This document shows, piece after piece, positions 1 to 8,803 of a stretch of 64,000 nucleotides of DNA (positions are counted from its first letter, which is position 1; each line of letters starts with the position of its first letter). Location: NCBI GenBank assembly GCA_964346275.1, contig CAYFUR010000002.1, forward strand, positions 70,068 through 134,067. Reading direction: 5' to 3'. A program made the position numbers and the translations under genes. This stretch comes from CAYFUR01 sp964346275. GTDB lineage: Bacteria; Sumerlaeota; Sumerlaeia; SLMS01. The notes under the pieces are model-generated. The model had not been told where the DNA came from and did no database searches. It saw only the letters and a program-made list of their open reading frames with translations.

Positions 1-1329
1 AACGAGCTGGACGAGATGGCTCAGTTCGAAGCGGAGAAATACATCCCCTTTAATATCGAGCGGCACATCATCAGCAACGCTGTGATGACAAGCGATGGGG
101 TTGAGGGCAGCCAGGTTCTGGTTACCGCGGTGGATTCCCCGGTCATGGAACGGGCACTGGCGATCCTGCGCGAGGCCAAGCTAGAACCCATTTTCGCGGA
201 AGTCTCCTCCATGGCGCTTTTCCGTGCACTGTATATCTACGAACCGGAGGCGCTGGAACAGCCATCCGCGGTCATGTTGAATATCGGCCGGTCGCAGGCG
301 GATATCACGCTTTTGAAAGATGGCTTGCTGGTCGCGGCGCGTTCAACTTCGCTCGGCCTGGATCAGCTGAATCGCTCGATCGAAAAAGCCAAATCGAGCG
401 GGGAAGACGTGAACGAGCAGGATGTGACGATTTCTTCTGTTCGCGCCTGGATCGGCAAGATCACCCGGTTCACGTCGCAGACCTACGACTACGCCGCGCG
501 GGAATTCGGCATATCGACATCCTCGCGTCTCTACATTTCCGGCGAGGGCATTACGCTGCACAGCCTCACTTCCACGCTGGAGGAGAGCCTTGGTATCGAA
601 GTCCGAATCTTCAATCCCGCCGAAAAAATCGCCCGGAACGAAAACGGCACGATTGACAAGCAACACTTGCCCGGCGTGGTGACTCCCCTGGGAACGGTGC
701 ATCGGCTGATCGATATCGAGCATGGCACGCGGCATCGCGATGAAGGGATCAACCTGCTCCCTTCCTCGGTGATCGAGCAGCAGCAGGCTTCTGAACGGAA
801 AGTTCTGCTCATGATCTCCGGCACCATGGTGATTATCACGCTGATTCTTCTTTACCTCGCCTATGACACGCAGGCTCAGCACAGCGAGCAACTGACGAAG
901 CGATACAAGGAATTCATCTCGGAGATGCGCCCGGTGGTGGAGAACCTGGAGAAGAAGGAAGAGCAGCTCGATATCATTCGCCAGATCACCAGCAACCGAG
1001 CTGGTATGCTCGAGATTCTCGATCAGATCGCCGCGTTTCCTGGTATGGGAAACACAAAGGAAGGCGGCGTTCTGACGCTGGAAGAATTCAAATACACGGT
1101 GCGAAACGACGTCACCGTGGGCGGAACCGCTGTGAACTTCGAGGACATGCAGAGCTTCGCGGATTACCTGGAGCAAATGGCGATCGACGATAAGGCGGTG
1201 TTTTCCGAAGTCGGCCTTCCACAATCGAAGCCGGTGGACCTGAGCCAAGGCCGGGGGACGGTTTATTCCTTTTCCATCGATTGCGTTCTGAACGACCTGG
1301 CGGAATCGCGAGAAAGGGAGGATGATTAA
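1..1329 (+). CDS. pilM: Type IV pilus assembly protein, PilM-PilN fusion (5' partial)
   Basis: The frame is open from base 1 and the first residues (AEKYIPF) match the interior of PilM, so the first ~90-100 codons lie left of the window. Counting from the Met at 16, residues 1-235 are the actin-like PilM fold, the cytoplasmic scaffold of the type IV pilus inner-membrane complex. The chain continues into INLLP (residues 245-249), the peptide by which a separate PilN normally docks onto PilM. A transmembrane helix follows (about 263-284), then a charged coiled coil and a small periplasmic domain like PilN. PilM and PilN therefore form one polypeptide. The stop overlaps the next start (TAATG). 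Family assignment is strong; the fusion is read directly from an uninterrupted frame. Confidence 0.88.
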   Translation, partial: NELDEMAQFEAEKYIPFNIERHIISNAVMTSDGVEGSQVLVTAVDSPVMERALAILREAKLEPIFAEVSSMALFRALYIYEPEALEQPSAVMLNIGRSQADITLLKDGLLVAARSTSLGLDQLNRSIEKAKSSGEDVNEQDVTISSVRAWIGKITRFTSQTYDYAAREFGISTSSRLYISGEGITLHSLTSTLEESLGIEVRIFNPAEKIARNENGTIDKQHLPGVVTPLGTVHRLIDIEHGTRHRDEGINLLPSSVIEQQQASERKVLLMISGTMVIITLILLYLAYDTQAQHSEQLTKRYKEFISEMRPVVENLEKKEEQLDIIRQITSNRAGMLEILDQIAAFPGMGNTKEGGVLTLEEFKYTVRNDVTVGGTAVNFEDMQSFADYLEQMAIDDKAVFSEVGLPQSKPVDLSQGRGTVYSFSIDCVLNDLAESREREDD

Positions 1330-1898
1330 TGCAGAACATGAATCCGCGAGAGAAACTTCTGGCTGTTCTAACCGCCGTGGGCGTTTTGTTCGCCGTGGCC
1401 TGGTATTCGGGACTGGAAGGAGCCATCAGTTCCTTCGGTGCCGGCGGCTCCGAAGTGGCGGCGCTGGAAAAGCGCTTTGAGAACAATCTCAAAGCGCTCG
1501 AGAATATGTATCGGATCGAACGGGAGTTCCGCCGCATTGGAGAATTCCCCGCAAGTGAGGATGGGCAGCTGCGCCCGGAGCTGGCGTTTCCCCAGCAAGT
1601 GGCCCAAATTTGCCGCGACCTGGGATTCGATTTCCCGCCCCTCCAGGCAGACACGGAAGAGATCGAAGGGGTGGAGGAATATCGGCTGATTAATGTGGCC
1701 GTGAAAACGGAAGGCACGTATCAAGATACGATCGAATTGCTCAAAACCTTCAACGACAATGGGTTGATCTTTCGCGACGTCGATCTGACGGGGACGCGTG
1801 ATCGCGACATCCTTGTGGCCCGGGTGACCGTTGCCCGGATCATCGAAGCCAATCCCGACCGCAATTCAAGAAGCAATCTCTCGCGCCGGCGGAACTAA
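1329..1898 (+). CDS. pilO: PilO-like type IV pilus alignment protein
   Basis: A 189-residue bitopic membrane protein: short cytoplasmic N-terminus, one hydrophobic helix at about residues 9-26, a coiled-coil stretch (about 40-70) and a C-terminal alpha/beta periplasmic domain. This is the architecture of PilO/GspM. PilO pairs with PilN to connect the cytoplasmic PilM ring to the secretin. The start codon overlaps the stop of the PilM-PilN gene, indicating translational coupling. Sequence similarity to PilO is weak, as usual for this family, so the call rests on topology and gene order (MN-O-P). GspM/EpsM would be the alternative if the system were type II secretion. Confidence 0.75.
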   Translation: MQNMNPREKLLAVLTAVGVLFAVAWYSGLEGAISSFGAGGSEVAALEKRFENNLKALENMYRIEREFRRIGEFPASEDGQLRPELAFPQQVAQICRDLGFDFPPLQADTEEIEGVEEYRLINVAVKTEGTYQDTIELLKTFNDNGLIFRDVDLTGTRDRDILVARVTVARIIEANPDRNSRSNLSRRRN

Positions 1899-1913
1899 AA
1901 AGGACGTTTCTTC

Positions 1914-2432
1914 ATGAGTATCACCCGTATCAGTATCATCAATATCGTCTTGTTCCTGGCGATTATCGGCCTTTCGGTCTATATCATCACGCAGGAGCGC
2001 ATTCTGCCCGGAGAGCCACCGGTGAAGCAGGCGCAGAAGCGCGTGGATCAGCTCATCACGCGGAGTGAAGAACGCGGAGAACTGGCCCAGGCGGAACTGG
2101 AGGTGCTGGATGAAAAGAATATCTTCGATTCGTTGATTCCGATTCCAACCCCGACCCCGGCGCCGACACCCACTCCCCAACCCCCGCCCGATATCGAAGA
2201 AGTCACCCAGTATTGGAAGCTCAGCTTTGTTTTCAAATCCATGGCCAGCTTCCAGCACATTAAATCGCAGGAAGAATTCACGATCAAAGTGGGCGAGCGG
2301 CAGCAGGAAACGTGGAAGGGGAAGACCGTGCCCGTTTACCTGGACTCGATCGATCGAAAGAATTGGTCGGCGACGATCATGATTAATGAGAAGGGCGTTG
2401 TTCAGAAGCGAACCTTCCGGATGTTCGAGTGA
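1914..2432 (+). CDS. PilP/GspC-like periplasmic protein
   Basis: 172 residues: an N-terminal transmembrane helix (about 5-24), a charged linker, a Pro/Thr-rich stretch (about residues 77-92, alternating PTP units) and a C-terminal beta-rich domain of about 80 residues. PilP and GspC share this plan: membrane anchor, flexible Pro-rich linker, then a homology-region domain that contacts the secretin. The first 60 residues resemble GspC more than the lipoprotein PilP because no lipobox Cys is present. It follows PilO by 15 bases, in the expected order for an alignment subcomplex. A secretin gene (pilQ/gspD) would be expected next but is not in the window. Confidence 0.6.
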   Translation: MSITRISIINIVLFLAIIGLSVYIITQERILPGEPPVKQAQKRVDQLITRSEERGELAQAELEVLDEKNIFDSLIPIPTPTPAPTPTPQPPPDIEEVTQYWKLSFVFKSMASFQHIKSQEEFTIKVGERQQETWKGKTVPVYLDSIDRKNWSATIMINEKGVVQKRTFRMFE

Positions 2433-2848
2433 TGCCCCTGCGACTCGCCGCTTATTCCTGTTTCACTTGTGCGGCCCTGGCTTTTGCTGGCTGTGTCGCG
2501 ACGAAAACCGTCGTGGAAGGTCCGGTGCAGCCTCCCGAGCCGCGAGGAGAGCAGGGATCGGCGGTCACCGATCTTCTGGACAGCGGGCAGCAGATAACGA
2601 ATCCTACGATCCACGACATGACAAAGGCGTGGGAGTTTGTGGAGGTGGAGGAAAAGCAAGCCGTCTTTCGGAACCTGGACACGATGGAAGTCTTTCGGCT
2701 GCGTCCTGGGGAAGAGCGCACCGCGGCCCATCGTGGCGTGACCCGAACCATTCGCCTGAACGCCGTTGATCGAGAGGCGCCCTATGCCGTGCTTTCCATG
2801 GAAAGCGAAGAGGGCCGGGAAGACCGATTAATCCGGCCGCCTTTTTAA
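2432..2848 (+). CDS. Small lipoprotein, last gene of the pilus operon
   Basis: About 138 residues starting MPLRLAAYS, with a signal peptide ending in the lipobox AFAG-Cys (Cys near residue 20). The mature part is a short acidic domain with no family I recognise; its middle (T-x-E-V-F-R-L-R-P-G-E) resembles small beta-barrel domains of secretin-associated proteins such as PilP. The ATG overlaps the preceding stop (TGATG); an in-frame GTG three bases earlier is also possible. Gene order suggests an outer-membrane or periplasmic accessory of the pilus, possibly the true PilP-type lipoprotein. The next gene is convergent, so the operon ends here. Confidence 0.6.
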   Translation: MPLRLAAYSCFTCAALAFAGCVATKTVVEGPVQPPEPRGEQGSAVTDLLDSGQQITNPTIHDMTKAWEFVEVEEKQAVFRNLDTMEVFRLRPGEERTAAHRGVTRTIRLNAVDREAPYAVLSMESEEGREDRLIRPPF

Positions 2849-2865
2849 CAAGCGAAAGCTCTCTT

Positions 2866-4077
2866 TTAATGCGTCGGCATCTGCTTTGGGGCGCCAACTT
2901 TGGCGTGGCTTCGCAGTTCGTCCCAGATCTTCTGCATCTCCCGATCATGTTTATTAATGAGCAGCGCCTGCTTGCAAAATGTCATTGCGGCGGCGGTATC
3001 TCCCTGGCGCCGATAAGCGTCCACGATGAGCACAAAGATTTCGTAGCACAAATCGGGGATGACATCCTTTGTTGGCGAAGCAATGAAGCGGAGAACGTCT
3101 CCCTCGAATTTCGCTTTCTTCGCGTCGTGTGCGACGACTTGCTGGCCGATTGCGATGCACTTGCGCAAATCTTCGAGGATATAGCGTAACAGGTCCAACG
3201 GCAGGCGCGACCGGACCCCCAACTTCATAACGTCCACAAGGAAGCCGAAATCGCGGGGCTCGATCCAGTTGCGGCGCATATATTCGTGATTGTTGATGCG
3301 ATACTTGTAATCGAGAAGCGCCATACAATGAGTGGTCCAGAGATGATAGACAGTCTTCACGTGCCGGTAAAGCCGCGCGGTGCGTATGTCGCCCGATTCG
3401 CTGAGATGGCAGATATCAGGGATGCGTTTCGCCAGGACGGCGGCGATTTCCTCGCACTCGTAGAGCATGTTGAAGGGAGGCTTTCCCTTCTCCCGGTCTG
3501 ATTCACTCGCGAGGAGAACAATATTCGCGGCTGCCTCCAGGATGTCCTGATCGATAGGATGGTTGAGAAGGAATTCGAAGAGAATATGATAGGCGTCGTG
3601 GAAATGGCTTTCGGATGCGTATTTGCGTGAAAGTTGAAGAGCATCCTGGAGGGTATCCGCCTTTTCCAGGCTATTGAGACGTTCGCGGGCTTCTTCCGAG
3701 GGCCGGACGACATGGATATCTCGAGAGAATTGGGGCTTGGGGCGGGACTTTGAATCCGAGGCGGGGAGATTGGGAGAAGGAGTCGGGTTTGTCTGGGAGG
3801 AAGGCGGGCCGGGGGGCCTTGCCTTTCGATTCTGCTGCTCCAGCAGAATTCTCAGCCGCTCGACGCCCGCGATGGAAAGGAGGCGCACCGTTTCCCGGAA
3901 CTCTTTTATGTCCGGGTGCTCTTCTCCAATGTCTTCGGGATGAAGTCCACACAGAAAAATCCCAAAGAACCCCCGGTCACTCAACACGCGGTGATGAGGC
4001 TGGTCAACTCCGAGGACCTTCAAGAATTCGAGACAGCGGTGTTCTTCTTCTGGAGTCAGTTCCTTGCGTGTCGGCAT
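2866..4077 (-). CDS. Hypothetical protein with helical TPR-like C-terminus
   Basis: About 403 residues, no signal peptide or membrane segment, so probably cytoplasmic. Residues 1-80 form a small helical domain; a Pro/Ser-rich linker follows (about 85-120); the rest is helix-rich with TPR-like pairs (for example around 'DAYHILFEFLLNHP' and 'AAAMTFCKQALLINKH'). I do not recognise a named family. ATG codons at 4095 and 4083 are alternatives; 4077 is preferred because a purine-rich GGGGGG run lies about 7 bases upstream. It is convergent with the pilus operon, with only 17 bases between the stops. Confidence 0.55.
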   Translation of the reverse strand: MPTRKELTPEEEHRCLEFLKVLGVDQPHHRVLSDRGFFGIFLCGLHPEDIGEEHPDIKEFRETVRLLSIAGVERLRILLEQQNRKARPPGPPSSQTNPTPSPNLPASDSKSRPKPQFSRDIHVVRPSEEARERLNSLEKADTLQDALQLSRKYASESHFHDAYHILFEFLLNHPIDQDILEAAANIVLLASESDREKGKPPFNMLYECEEIAAVLAKRIPDICHLSESGDIRTARLYRHVKTVYHLWTTHCMALLDYKYRINNHEYMRRNWIEPRDFGFLVDVMKLGVRSRLPLDLLRYILEDLRKCIAIGQQVVAHDAKKAKFEGDVLRFIASPTKDVIPDLCYEIFVLIVDAYRRQGDTAAAMTFCKQALLINKHDREMQKIWDELRSHAKVGAPKQMPTH

Positions 4078-4220
4078 AAACATCCCCCCGGACATTCAGG
4101 AAATCATAAATCTTTCTTTGGCGTCAGAAGACGCTTCCGGGGGGCGGACTGTCAAGGAAAGCAGGATGGAACAGGAAAGGGTCTGTCCGGGATACCCCTT
4201 ATGCCACAACAAAATGCACC

Positions 4221-5906
4221 TTAGTGGGCCGATTTTGTGAGGGCCAGCATCTCGGTGGGACTTTCGGCCTTCATCATATCCTCGACGGCGCGTTCGTCGC
4301 GGGCGATTTTCGCTATTCCGGAAAGGATCTCGAGTTGGCTTTCCGGCTGATCCGGTGGAGTCAGAATCAGGAAAATCACCCGGGCGCGGAGTCCGTCTGG
4401 AGCATCAAAATCGACTCCTTCCGGAGAGAGCCCCACAGCGATCAGGGGCTTCGAGAGGCCATCGATCCGGGCATGGGGGATCGCCACGCGGTTTGGAAGG
4501 CCGGTGGGCATGGAGAGTTCCCGATTCCAGACCTCCTGGATGATCTTTTCGGCAGGAACGCCGGAGGACTTTGACAAAGTTTCCGCCAGTTCGGCGATGG
4601 CATGCTGCCTCTCTTCCGCGCGCAGGGGACGGACAAAATGTTTGGAACTCAGGAAATCGGCAAAGTGGACGGGGCGGCGGCGCCGGAGAATGCGCTGCAT
4701 GAGCGTGCCGCTGAACATGGATGTGACCAGGGCCATGATGACAAGGGCGACAAAGAGCGAATCGTCGATCAGGCCATACTGGAGCGCCAGCAGGCCGAGG
4801 ATGATTTCCATCGCGCCGCGGGCGTTCTTGGCAAAGCCGAGGGCCCAGTATTCCCGCTTGGACAGGCCGCTGAGCCAGCCTCCCAGGACGCAGCCGAGCA
4901 CTTTGCCGACCGTGGCGATGACCAGGACAATCACGACGGCCACCAGATCGAACCCCGCGATGAAATCGACTTTGAGCCCGATGGATGCAAAGAAAAGCGG
5001 TGCGAAAATGAAGGAGATGAATTCGTCAAGGGTGTGGCGGGTCCGCTCGCGAAGATAGCGGGAATCGCCAAGTGCAACGCCGAAAATAAAGGCGCCGAAA
5101 ATTGCATGGATTCCGATCCACTCGGTGAGCGCGGCACAGAGCAGCGCGCCGACCAGAGCGAAGCCGAGCACGCCCCCGGGCCAGGACGTATGGGCCTGGA
5201 GGAAGGGCAGGATACGATGGATCAACCAGCGGCCCAGGGTGAGGGCCACCAAAACGAAAACCAGGGTCAGGAAAATGATCATCCCCAGGCTGAAAGTGGC
5301 TTTGCCGACCCCCATCATGCCGAGGACCACGGCGAAAATCATCCAGCCGATGAGATCGTTGATGGTGGCAGAAGCCACGACCAGCACACCCAGGTGGGTC
5401 TGCATCAGATTGAGGTCTTTCAGAATCTTGGCGATGACGGGGAGGGCCGAAATCGCCAGGGCCGTGGAGAAGAAAAGCGTAAAGACGATATCGCCGGTTT
5501 CAATCTCCCTGGTAAGAAGGCCGGGAAGGAACCAGGCAAAGAGAAATCCGAGGCCGAAGGGAACCGCCATCCCGAAAAAGGTGATAGAAAGGGCCGTTTT
5601 TCCCTGGCGGACAGCAGAGGACAAATCCACCTCGAGGCCAGCGACGAGCAAGAAGAGGGAAATGGCCAAGGCGAAGAAAGCTTCGAGAGCAAGGGCGACG
5701 GTCCCCGAGGAGGGGAAAAGGGCGGCTTGAGCTTCCGGAGCCAGGCGGCCCAAGAGAGTTGGACCGAGAAGAACGCCGGCGAGGATTTCTCCAAGAACGG
5801 AAGGCTGTCCAACGAGACGGGCAAGTTCTCCGAGAAAACGGGCCACTGCGAGGAGAACAGCCAGAGCGAGGAGAAAAAGGGTGATTTCCTGGGGAGTCAG
5901 AATCAT
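4221..5906 (-). CDS. CPA2/Kef-type Na+(K+)/H+ antiporter with C-terminal PTS EIIA-like domain
   Basis: 561 residues. Residues 1-~400 contain 12-13 hydrophobic helices with CPA2 hallmarks: 'VLGEILAGVLLGPTLLG' near residue 38, and the late conserved helix containing NARGAMEIILG. These antiporters exchange Na+ or K+ for H+ across the inner membrane. Residues ~415-560 form a mannitol/fructose-type PTS EIIA domain; the phosphorylatable His is visible in RVAIPHARIDG (about residue 490). The EIIA part suggests control by phosphorylation or by the nitrogen-PTS state, but no PTS genes are nearby. Start ATG at 5906. The gene is monocistronic, with a 247-base gap upstream. Confidence 0.88.
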   Translation of the reverse strand: MILTPQEITLFLLALAVLLAVARFLGELARLVGQPSVLGEILAGVLLGPTLLGRLAPEAQAALFPSSGTVALALEAFFALAISLFLLVAGLEVDLSSAVRQGKTALSITFFGMAVPFGLGFLFAWFLPGLLTREIETGDIVFTLFFSTALAISALPVIAKILKDLNLMQTHLGVLVVASATINDLIGWMIFAVVLGMMGVGKATFSLGMIIFLTLVFVLVALTLGRWLIHRILPFLQAHTSWPGGVLGFALVGALLCAALTEWIGIHAIFGAFIFGVALGDSRYLRERTRHTLDEFISFIFAPLFFASIGLKVDFIAGFDLVAVVIVLVIATVGKVLGCVLGGWLSGLSKREYWALGFAKNARGAMEIILGLLALQYGLIDDSLFVALVIMALVTSMFSGTLMQRILRRRRPVHFADFLSSKHFVRPLRAEERQHAIAELAETLSKSSGVPAEKIIQEVWNRELSMPTGLPNRVAIPHARIDGLSKPLIAVGLSPEGVDFDAPDGLRARVIFLILTPPDQPESQLEILSGIAKIARDERAVEDMMKAESPTEMLALTKSAH

Positions 5907-6153
5907 GGCCTTGGTGCGTCTCTTTTAGAGATGAGACCTGTTTCAAATTGAGAGAATCCCGGCTCCGACAAAACGGAAAAAAATGTTAGCAAAAGCTGGG
6001 GACGCTTGCCAATGGCGGATAAGAGCCAAAGTCCGAAGTGATCACGGCAAGTGGTTCAAAACTCGCTTCCCTCGTCTAGACAATAAGAATTTCCGTTTAA
6101 AAATCGGGGAAAAAATCTTTATCTCAGAGAGAACAAGCAGGAGTTGAAAGGCC
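5907..6153. promoter_or_regulatory. Divergent intergenic region, antiporter / FHA-PilZ gene
   Basis: A 247-base AT-richer spacer between divergent genes that must carry both promoters. The only clear element is an AGGAG ribosome-binding site at 6139-6143, 10 bases before the ATG at 6154. I see no convincing -35/-10 pair or operator. Confidence 0.4.
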
Positions 6154-7017
6154 ATGACCAAATCCATCATGCAGGATCCGGAAACGGATCATCAAACGGT
6201 TGCAGAGGAAGAGATCACATTTGAAGCGCCCACCCCAGGCTTTGAGGAGCAATCAATTGATCTGATTGCTGTTCTTCTCAACCTTTCCGACATTACCGCG
6301 GAAGGCTACACGATTCTTAAGAAGAGAGAGACGCGAATCGGGCGGGATTCTTCCTGCGAAATCGCGATCGACGACGCTCGGGTTTCCCGCCGCCATGCGA
6401 ACCTCATTTTGGATCCTCCCCTCAAACGGGGAGAGAAACCCACCGTGACCTTGGTGGACAATAACAGCATGAACGGCGTATTTGTGAACGGCGAGGATGT
6501 CGAAGGGCAGCGCATGCTTCGCGATGGCGACCGGGTCCACATTGGCGGGACGGAATTCGGGTTTTTTATCCGGACGCGAATAGAGGTCAGCCTGGAAGCG
6601 CGGCATCGGGCGCTCTTGCGCGAACGCGGCTATGTTCCAGCGGACGCGCGGGTGCCCGTGGAGTTTTCCGTTACTATCGGCGTCCTTTTCCCCGAAGACA
6701 CGTTCAGTCCCAAACGAATTCCGGCAACAATTCGCGATATCAGCCGAAAGGGAGCGCGGCTGTCCACCGGGGAAATCACCCGTGACCTTTATGCAAAGAT
6801 GATGCGGACCAAGCGGTATGTGCGGGTTGAGGCGAATGTGCCTGGCAATGATCAGCGCGTTCTGCTCCGGGGCCAGGTTGTCTGGATGCACTACGACGAG
6901 AAGGATTCGGAAATTCCGACCTGTTCCATGGGCGTGTGCTTCGATCCTGAGGACAAGCAATCGCGCTGTCTCGTCGATTACCTGACGGTGCGCTATCCTT
7001 CGGAGAAAGAAGGGTGA
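6154..7017 (+). CDS. FHA domain - PilZ domain protein
   Basis: 287 residues, no membrane segment. An FHA phosphothreonine-binding domain spans about residues 45-135, with the classic G-R-x(8)-I-x(4)-V-S-R-x-H pattern (RIGRDSSC...VSRRHA) and the later NSMNGVFVNG. A PilZ domain follows (about 160-280) with the (D/N)-x-S-x-x-G signature as DISRKG. PilZ domains bind cyclic-di-GMP or act as pilus/motility adaptors; FHA domains read Ser/Thr phosphorylation, so the protein could join both signals. The Arg motif usual before the PilZ barrel is not obvious, so nucleotide binding is uncertain. AGGAG lies 10 bases upstream of the ATG. Single gene followed by a terminator. Confidence 0.85.
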   Translation: MTKSIMQDPETDHQTVAEEEITFEAPTPGFEEQSIDLIAVLLNLSDITAEGYTILKKRETRIGRDSSCEIAIDDARVSRRHANLILDPPLKRGEKPTVTLVDNNSMNGVFVNGEDVEGQRMLRDGDRVHIGGTEFGFFIRTRIEVSLEARHRALLRERGYVPADARVPVEFSVTIGVLFPEDTFSPKRIPATIRDISRKGARLSTGEITRDLYAKMMRTKRYVRVEANVPGNDQRVLLRGQVVWMHYDEKDSEIPTCSMGVCFDPEDKQSRCLVDYLTVRYPSEKEG

Positions 7018-7060
7018 CCCGCTTTTTCGGAAGTTTCCACTTTTGAGTGGACCCCACGGT

Positions 7061-7092
7061 GCCCGCCGGTTTTCTCCGGCGGGCTTCCTTTT
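7061..7092 (+). terminator. Rho-independent terminator after the FHA-PilZ gene
   Basis: A 9-bp perfect stem GCCCGCCGG/CCGGCGGGC (7061-7069 with 7076-7084), six-base loop TTTTCT, followed by a T-rich tail TTCCTTTT. It lies 43 bases past the stop codon. Confidence 0.85.
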
Positions 7093-7208
7093 GAGTTTTT
7101 GAAGCGCAAAAAACGAAAAAAGGATTCACGCGGAGGAATGATTTGGTGAGAATTTGTTGCCGTTGGAGAAAATGGATTCTTTCCAAAGGAATGCCTGCGG
7201 AGACAAAT

Positions 7209-7994
7209 ATGCGAGCGGTCTGGCTGATAGCGCGAAGCGTGCTCATTGAGGCGGTTCGGCGAAAAGAAATCTATGTGATTGTCCTGCTTTCGACGCTGTT
7301 CATCGGGGCGGTGATGACCATCGACTTTTTCGACGTGGAGGGCTTGACTCGCTTTTACCGGGAAGTGGCGCTGAAGATCATGAGCATCGCGGCCGCACTC
7401 ACGGTGGTTGTGCTCGCCGCGCGCCAGCTTCCCCGCGAATTCGAAACACGCACGATTTACCCGATGCTGGCGAAGCCGGTCAGCAGGGCGACGTTCCTGC
7501 TCGGGAAACTGGCGGGAGTGATGTGCGCCGCCATTTTTACCTTTACCCTTTTCATGAGCGTCTTCCTGCTCGGCAATCTTTATCTCCATGGTTCTCTCGC
7601 GAATTTCCCCTGGGTGCTTTTTCTCCAATACGTCTATCTCCAGCTTTTGATGATGCTGGTTCTGGCGACGCTCAGTTTCTGGCTTTCCATGCTTCTCAAC
7701 CTGGACGCGGCGATCACCATCGGGATTGTGCTCTATTCGCTGGCGTCCACCATGATGTCCATGTTCACCTTCCTTTTCGACGTTGTCGACCCTCTGGTCA
7801 AAAGAGTGCTCATCGTCTTGCTTTATATCATTCCGCAACTGACGCTCTTTGATTTGAGCGAGAAGGCGACGCATGCGGAGATCTACGATCCCGTCAGTTT
7901 GGGAATCATGGGCCAGCTTACCGCCTACGCACTGGTCTTCTCTGGCATCTATTTCGGCTTCGCTATGATCTGCTTCCGGCGGAGGGCGATATGA
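7209..7994 (+). CDS. ABC-2 type permease (first of a pair)
   Basis: About 261 residues starting MRAVWLIARS, with six hydrophobic helices; the region after helix 2 (ARQLPREFETRTIYPMLAKP) is typical of ABC-2/NosY-like permeases that form the membrane part of exporters. Longer starts exist at 7143 (non-ATG) and 7191; 7209 is preferred because homologous permeases start near this point and a GGAG lies about 6 bases upstream. The stop overlaps the next permease gene (ATGA), so the two probably form a heterodimer. No ATPase gene is adjacent. The exported substrate is unknown. Confidence 0.8.
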   Translation: MRAVWLIARSVLIEAVRRKEIYVIVLLSTLFIGAVMTIDFFDVEGLTRFYREVALKIMSIAAALTVVVLAARQLPREFETRTIYPMLAKPVSRATFLLGKLAGVMCAAIFTFTLFMSVFLLGNLYLHGSLANFPWVLFLQYVYLQLLMMLVLATLSFWLSMLLNLDAAITIGIVLYSLASTMMSMFTFLFDVVDPLVKRVLIVLLYIIPQLTLFDLSEKATHAEIYDPVSLGIMGQLTAYALVFSGIYFGFAMICFRRRAI

Positions 7995-8785
7995 GCAAGC
8001 TGCGTGAAACAAGAGCCAGCCGCGCCCTTTTCCTGATTGGCCGTTCGGTGATGCTCCAGCTCATTCGGCGCCAGGAATTCTACGTCCTGTTTATCCTGAT
8101 GGGACTTTTCCTGGTCGGCGTGATGTCCGTCTCCGTTGTTGGCATCGAGGAGGCCGCCACGGCGACGTTTCTCCTCAACCTGGGCATGTCTGTGGCCTAC
8201 TATGCCGCGCTGGTTTTGACGGTGATTCTTTCGGCGCGGCAAATTCCCGATGAAATCGAAAAGCGAACGCTCTATCCACTTCTGGCGAAGCCCGTGGACC
8301 GGGCGACGCTTTACCTGGGCAAGTGGCTCGCCTGTAGCGTCAGCGGGATGGGCGTCTATATCATCCTCTTTCTCATGGGCTGGCTCGCGGTGCCGAAGAT
8401 GGAGGATCACAGCGAAGTCCTGCTCACCCAGACTCTTCTGCTCCAACTCCTCTCGATTACCATGCTGTCGGGGCTCGGGCTTCTTTTGTCTCTTCTGGTT
8501 CCGCGAGGTATCAACATTGTCATTCTTCTGCTCTGGGCAGGCTTCGGAAGCAAATTCATCGGCCTGTCACGGGCCAAAGCAGCAGGAAGCCTGGTCGAAG
8601 ACATCGTCCGCTGGATCACGGCCTACGTGCCGGATTTCAGCAAGTTCAATCTGGCGACGCGCTATACAGACGGCGTCGCGCCCCTCGGTGCAGGCGAGTT
8701 CGCCGTGCTGTTTGCCTATGGTCTCTTTCTCACTCTCTGGTGTCTTTTGCCCGGCATCCTGCTATTTCGCCGCCAGAGGCTCTAA
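7991..8785 (+). CDS. ABC-2 type permease (second of a pair)
   Basis: 264 residues with six hydrophobic helices and the same internal motif as its neighbour (ARQIPDEIEKRTLYPLLAKP versus ARQLPREFETRTIYPMLAKP), showing that the two genes arose by duplication. It overlaps the upstream gene by 4 bases and is followed 18 bases later by a TPR-like gene. It presumably pairs with the first permease in an inner-membrane exporter served by an ATPase encoded elsewhere. Substrate unknown. Confidence 0.8.
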   Translation: MSKLRETRASRALFLIGRSVMLQLIRRQEFYVLFILMGLFLVGVMSVSVVGIEEAATATFLLNLGMSVAYYAALVLTVILSARQIPDEIEKRTLYPLLAKPVDRATLYLGKWLACSVSGMGVYIILFLMGWLAVPKMEDHSEVLLTQTLLLQLLSITMLSGLGLLLSLLVPRGINIVILLLWAGFGSKFIGLSRAKAAGSLVEDIVRWITAYVPDFSKFNLATRYTDGVAPLGAGEFAVLFAYGLFLTLWCLLPGILLFRRQRL

Positions 8786-8803
8786 TCACGGAGGTATCAA
8801 ACT

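Noticed and set aside
4602..5951. 449-codon open frame opposite the antiporter
   Set aside because: Its composition (Gly/Asp/Glu/Gln-rich) is the reverse-complement image of hydrophobic membrane helices; no ribosome-binding site or family match.
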